DNA of 64,000 nucleotides from contig NC_081405.1 in assembly GCF_030272615.1 (NCBI RefSeq), positions 612,348,920 through 612,412,919 on the forward strand, given 5' to 3'. The DNA is from Cryptomeria japonica. Lineage: Eukaryota; Streptophyta; Pinopsida; Cupressales; Cupressaceae. The position numbers and the translations under genes were made by a program. Under the pieces are notes generated by a model. It saw nothing but the letters and a program-made list of their open reading frames with translations. It ran no database searches and was not told the origin of the DNA. This document shows positions 61,401 to 64,000 of the stretch, one piece after another (the stretch's first letter is position 1; every line of letters starts with the position of its first letter).

Positions 61401-62070
61401 AACAAAGTCACCGTTCAAAAATAACTAACACCAATCTACCCTATGGTTGATGCCTTCCTTGCAATCCACAGACCCTTAACTTGGAGATGGGATTCCAAAA
61501 TAGATTTAGGAAGATCCCTCTCCCTTCTTTGAATAATCATCTAAGACACACCATTATCTAACTCCTATGAACATGGAGAGAGGAGGGATCCCTTGACTAA
61601 TGCCTTAACTAGTCACCTCTGATGACAAGGAATAATGTTAATGAAAGATGTCGTATGCTACATAGAATCTACAAATAGAGTAGGAACGAGAATCCCCCCA
61701 TAATCCACCGACTGGGAAATATGATTAGATAAAAAATACGCCTAAACCTTTTTTAATAAGGAGAAGTCCTAACAGAGAATAATGAAGTTGCTATAGTTGC
61801 ACCATCCCTAAGGAAGGCCACCTTGGGAGGAGGCTCAAAGGTCACATCATGATCTATTGATCAGGGAGTAGGATATAGAGAATCAACTCAATAGTCAGAA
61901 AAAATAAAAAAATCTATATTCAAATAATCAAGGAGGGCATTTTGCCACCATGTAGTTGATCTTGGAATCTTGCAATGAGAGCATGAACAATAAAAAGCAA
62001 GATGTCTAGTAGCAAAGCACTGTCTACAATGGAACAATAGGATTGTATATAATAAATAAAATAAATTCAC
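61400..62070 (-). pseudogene. LINE ORF1-like zinc-knuckle remnant
   Basis: Minus-strand 62070-61888 reads FHCRQCFATRHLAFYCSCSH and then TWWQNALLDYL, like the 'C-x2-C-x-GH-x4-C ... TWW' end of plant LINE ORF1 proteins. The following minus-strand sequence is broken by stops. Evidence is limited to this motif. Confidence 0.45.
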
Positions 62071-62137
62071 TACCTATCCTTCACCATCAAGATAACATCC
62101 CCATGAAGAGCCTTAGATACGTCGATGTCCACCAAAC

Positions 62138-62927
62138 TGATAGACTTATAAAGCACTGAGGGGGGGGAGGGAGGGTGAAACGGTGACAACAAAAACAATA
62201 CCACTTTAAACACAAATCGGTATAAACAATTAACCAGTTTACTTAAAACTATGCATGCAATCCAAAGTGATATTAAAGCATCCACAAGAAGTAAAACATC
62301 CACCATAACACAAGTGTTTATGTGTGGAAAACCCAACTGAGAAAAACCACAGTGAGATGGGACTCACAAGTTAACTATCTGCAGTAATAGGTAACTGACC
62401 CGTTAAGGTCTACAAAGTGCTCTGCTAGGAGCGAATCCTGTTAAAGATCCCAAAGCTCTGTTAGGAGCTATACCCTGTTAAAGGTAGTACCCTGTTAGGA
62501 GTAACCTCGATAGAGGATTTCAAACCCAAACTAATGGATCACCTGGTTAGAGGATTTGTACAATGAAGCTTGTTAGAGCTTACCCGGTTAGGGGATTTGA
62601 CTGTTGTAGTGATTAGAAAACAACAGGTGGTGTGATCTAAAAATAACACATCTTGCTTGAATAGATCCTCTTCCGCTCACTTAAAACTGCATCATCGACA
62701 TACTTTGCAACTCCTTCAGTAAATCGCATCAACATATCACTTGTATCTTGCATCATAAAAATAGTTCATCACAATGCCATTATATAGACAATAGATTTCA
62801 TGTCAACTCAGGAACCTCATCACAATTTCCTAGGTGCAGTGTATCTGGACAATCTTTCATAACACATCATAGATTGCCGCCAAATTTGTCGGTTAGGGAT
62901 AACTCATCATGACCGGTGATAACTCAT
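62138..62927 (-). mobile_element. Partial LTR related to the intron 1 and intron 16 LTRs
   Basis: The start (TGATAGACTTATAAAGCACT, then a G-run) parallels TGTTGGAATCC...ATTGAG plus G-run of the split LTR. 'gtgtggaaaaccc...gagaaaaaccacagtgagatgg' parallels its 'cgtggaaaacctc...gaggaaaaaccacggtggg'. It also holds several 'ctgttaggagc' and 'ggttagaggattt' repeats (62420-62610). It is cut off by the LTR starting at 62928, so the far end is missing. Confidence 0.65.
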
Positions 62928-63771
62928 TGTAGACACCTAAAATTGTCCTGTCTAATTAAATAAATATTTTTATTTATTTAATTATTTTAAGCCTAAGTCT
63001 TCTATTAATCAAATAAATCTTTATTTATTTAATTAATTCATTTATCCTCTTATAGCCTTATTTCTCATTTAAATAAATACATTTATTTATTTAAATTATC
63101 CTTTTCTAAATTAAATAAATATCTTATTTATTTAATTATCCCATTTCCTCTATTAATTAAATAAATCTTTATTTATTTAATTAATTTATTATCCTTTTCT
63201 ACCCATGACACACATCATTCATCTCTTAATTCTTACACTACCTACCTTCTTATTATTTTCTTATTTCCTCTACCTACCCTCTAATCATAGCCGACCATTT
63301 ATCTTTTACACCTCTCAATCTTATCCCTTCATTTCTTGTAGTGTCTTCTATATAAGAAGATTCTTCCTTCATTATCAACCCTAATCATTCTAATAATTCT
63401 ATTCAATTGACTACTAGCACTCCCAACTATTCAATCCTAATCATTCTATTCAACCCTTGACGACTCTAGCATTCGAACTTTCATATGCGATCAGGCCTAC
63501 TTGCAATCACATTTCCATTATTTGTTGAACTCTTGTGCACACATAAAATCTGAGAGCAAATATATCAAGCAAGATCAATGGAGATATGAAGAATGGAGAT
63601 CCAAACCCTATTGGACATGTGATGGTATAATCTTTGCGATTTCATTTGATTTGCATTGTCTTAGGTAATCTTCATATGTTATGGTGGATCTTTGTTGTTG
63701 TTAGGCTAGGGTTTTGTGGTTGAAATCTATTTAGTCTTTCAATATTGTTGTTTCTATTTTTACCATAAACA
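62928..63771 (+). mobile_element. 5' LTR of a probable Gypsy element running off the window
   Basis: Begins TGTAGACACC and ends ATAAACA (844 bp). It is followed by 'ttttggcatgcctcgtggga', which looks like the primer-site neighbourhood of plant Gypsy (Tat-like) elements. A TATATAAG box lies at 63348-63355, and a leader with 'ccctaatcattctaat' repeats follows. The internal region begins at 63772 and continues past 64000, so class assignment rests on the LTR and primer-site style only. Confidence 0.6.
62950..63190 (+). repeat. Five AT palindromes in the Gypsy LTR
   Basis: Five units near 62957, 63008, 63067, 63110 and 63155 each hold 'aaataaat' followed closely by 'atttattt', an inverted repeat. 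Units are spaced about 45-60 bp apart and separated by short C/T-rich spacers. Confidence 0.85.
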
Positions 63772-64000
63772 TTTTGGCATGCCTCGTGGGACATAGATTT
63801 TTGTTAGATTTGTATTTTTTTTGCAGGTTTTTCTAACCCTATATTGCTGTTTTGTAAAACATTTGGAGAATAACCTTGTGCAGCTAGGGTTTTGGACACA
63901 AGATCAAGATCTTGGAGAGATTTGATCCGATCTCACAAAAAACTTGGAATTTTTGCATAATTATTTTTTTGCAAGTTTGGGACAGTATCAAGGGTTCGCA

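Noticed and set aside
62060-62336. 88-codon minus-strand frame over the LTR start
   Set aside because: Hydrophobic frame crossing an LTR boundary and a G-run; no conserved motif.
1-64000. CRISPR arrays, operons, bacterial signals
   Set aside because: The window is plant nuclear DNA. Regular repeats here are tandem duplications or LTR features, not spacer-repeat arrays.

Overview
This is nuclear DNA from a seed plant with a large, repeat-rich genome. Short exons are separated by kilobase introns, Ty1-copia and LTR relics are stacked and nested, and LINE and hAT remnants are present. A gymnosperm, probably a conifer, is the best guess. That is inference from intron size and LTR style, not from a diagnostic sequence.

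The window holds one intact host gene, on the + strand at 16497-56441: an orthologue of FCA, the flowering-time and RNA 3'-end-processing regulator. I could assemble 19 coding exons with GT-AG junctions and matching phases. They give 2562 nt and a predicted 853 residues. The protein has a short Gly/Arg N-terminus, two RRM domains, a Gln/Pro-rich middle, one WW domain (the FY-binding module in Arabidopsis FCA), a second Gln-rich block and a conserved FCA-like C-terminus. A CCAAT/TATA promoter lies about 300 bp upstream. Only about 6% of the 40 kb locus is coding. Introns 1 (19.7 kb), 3 (6.4 kb) and 16 (7.8 kb) hold most of the length and most of the transposons.

Upstream (1-16160) there is a broken copia element (920-5737) abutting a LINE reverse-transcriptase fragment (5738-6345), then a second, older copia relic (6374-7600). 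Next comes an unusual array of about 18 imperfect palindromes around a TATA box (8870-10070), followed by a decayed non-pol retroelement coding region with several local tandem duplications (10134-14660).

Intron 1 holds a split hAT transposase 3' end. Between its two copies sits a pol-less LTR element encoding coiled-coil, four-CCHC and plant-transposon-like proteins. The LTR of that element is itself split by a 5.47 kb copia insertion with a 5-bp target duplication. Further downstream in intron 1 is a 3.2 kb non-autonomous LTR element with two 694-bp LTRs and its own target duplication. Introns 2 and 3 carry two members of one AT-rich repeat family, and intron 3 also has a probable solo LTR. 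Intron 16 carries a hAT relic and a clear solo LTR related to the split one in intron 1.

Downstream (56442-64000) I see no host gene. There are tandem duplications, a LINE ORF1-like zinc-knuckle remnant, part of another LTR, and the 5' LTR of a probable Gypsy element that runs off the right edge.
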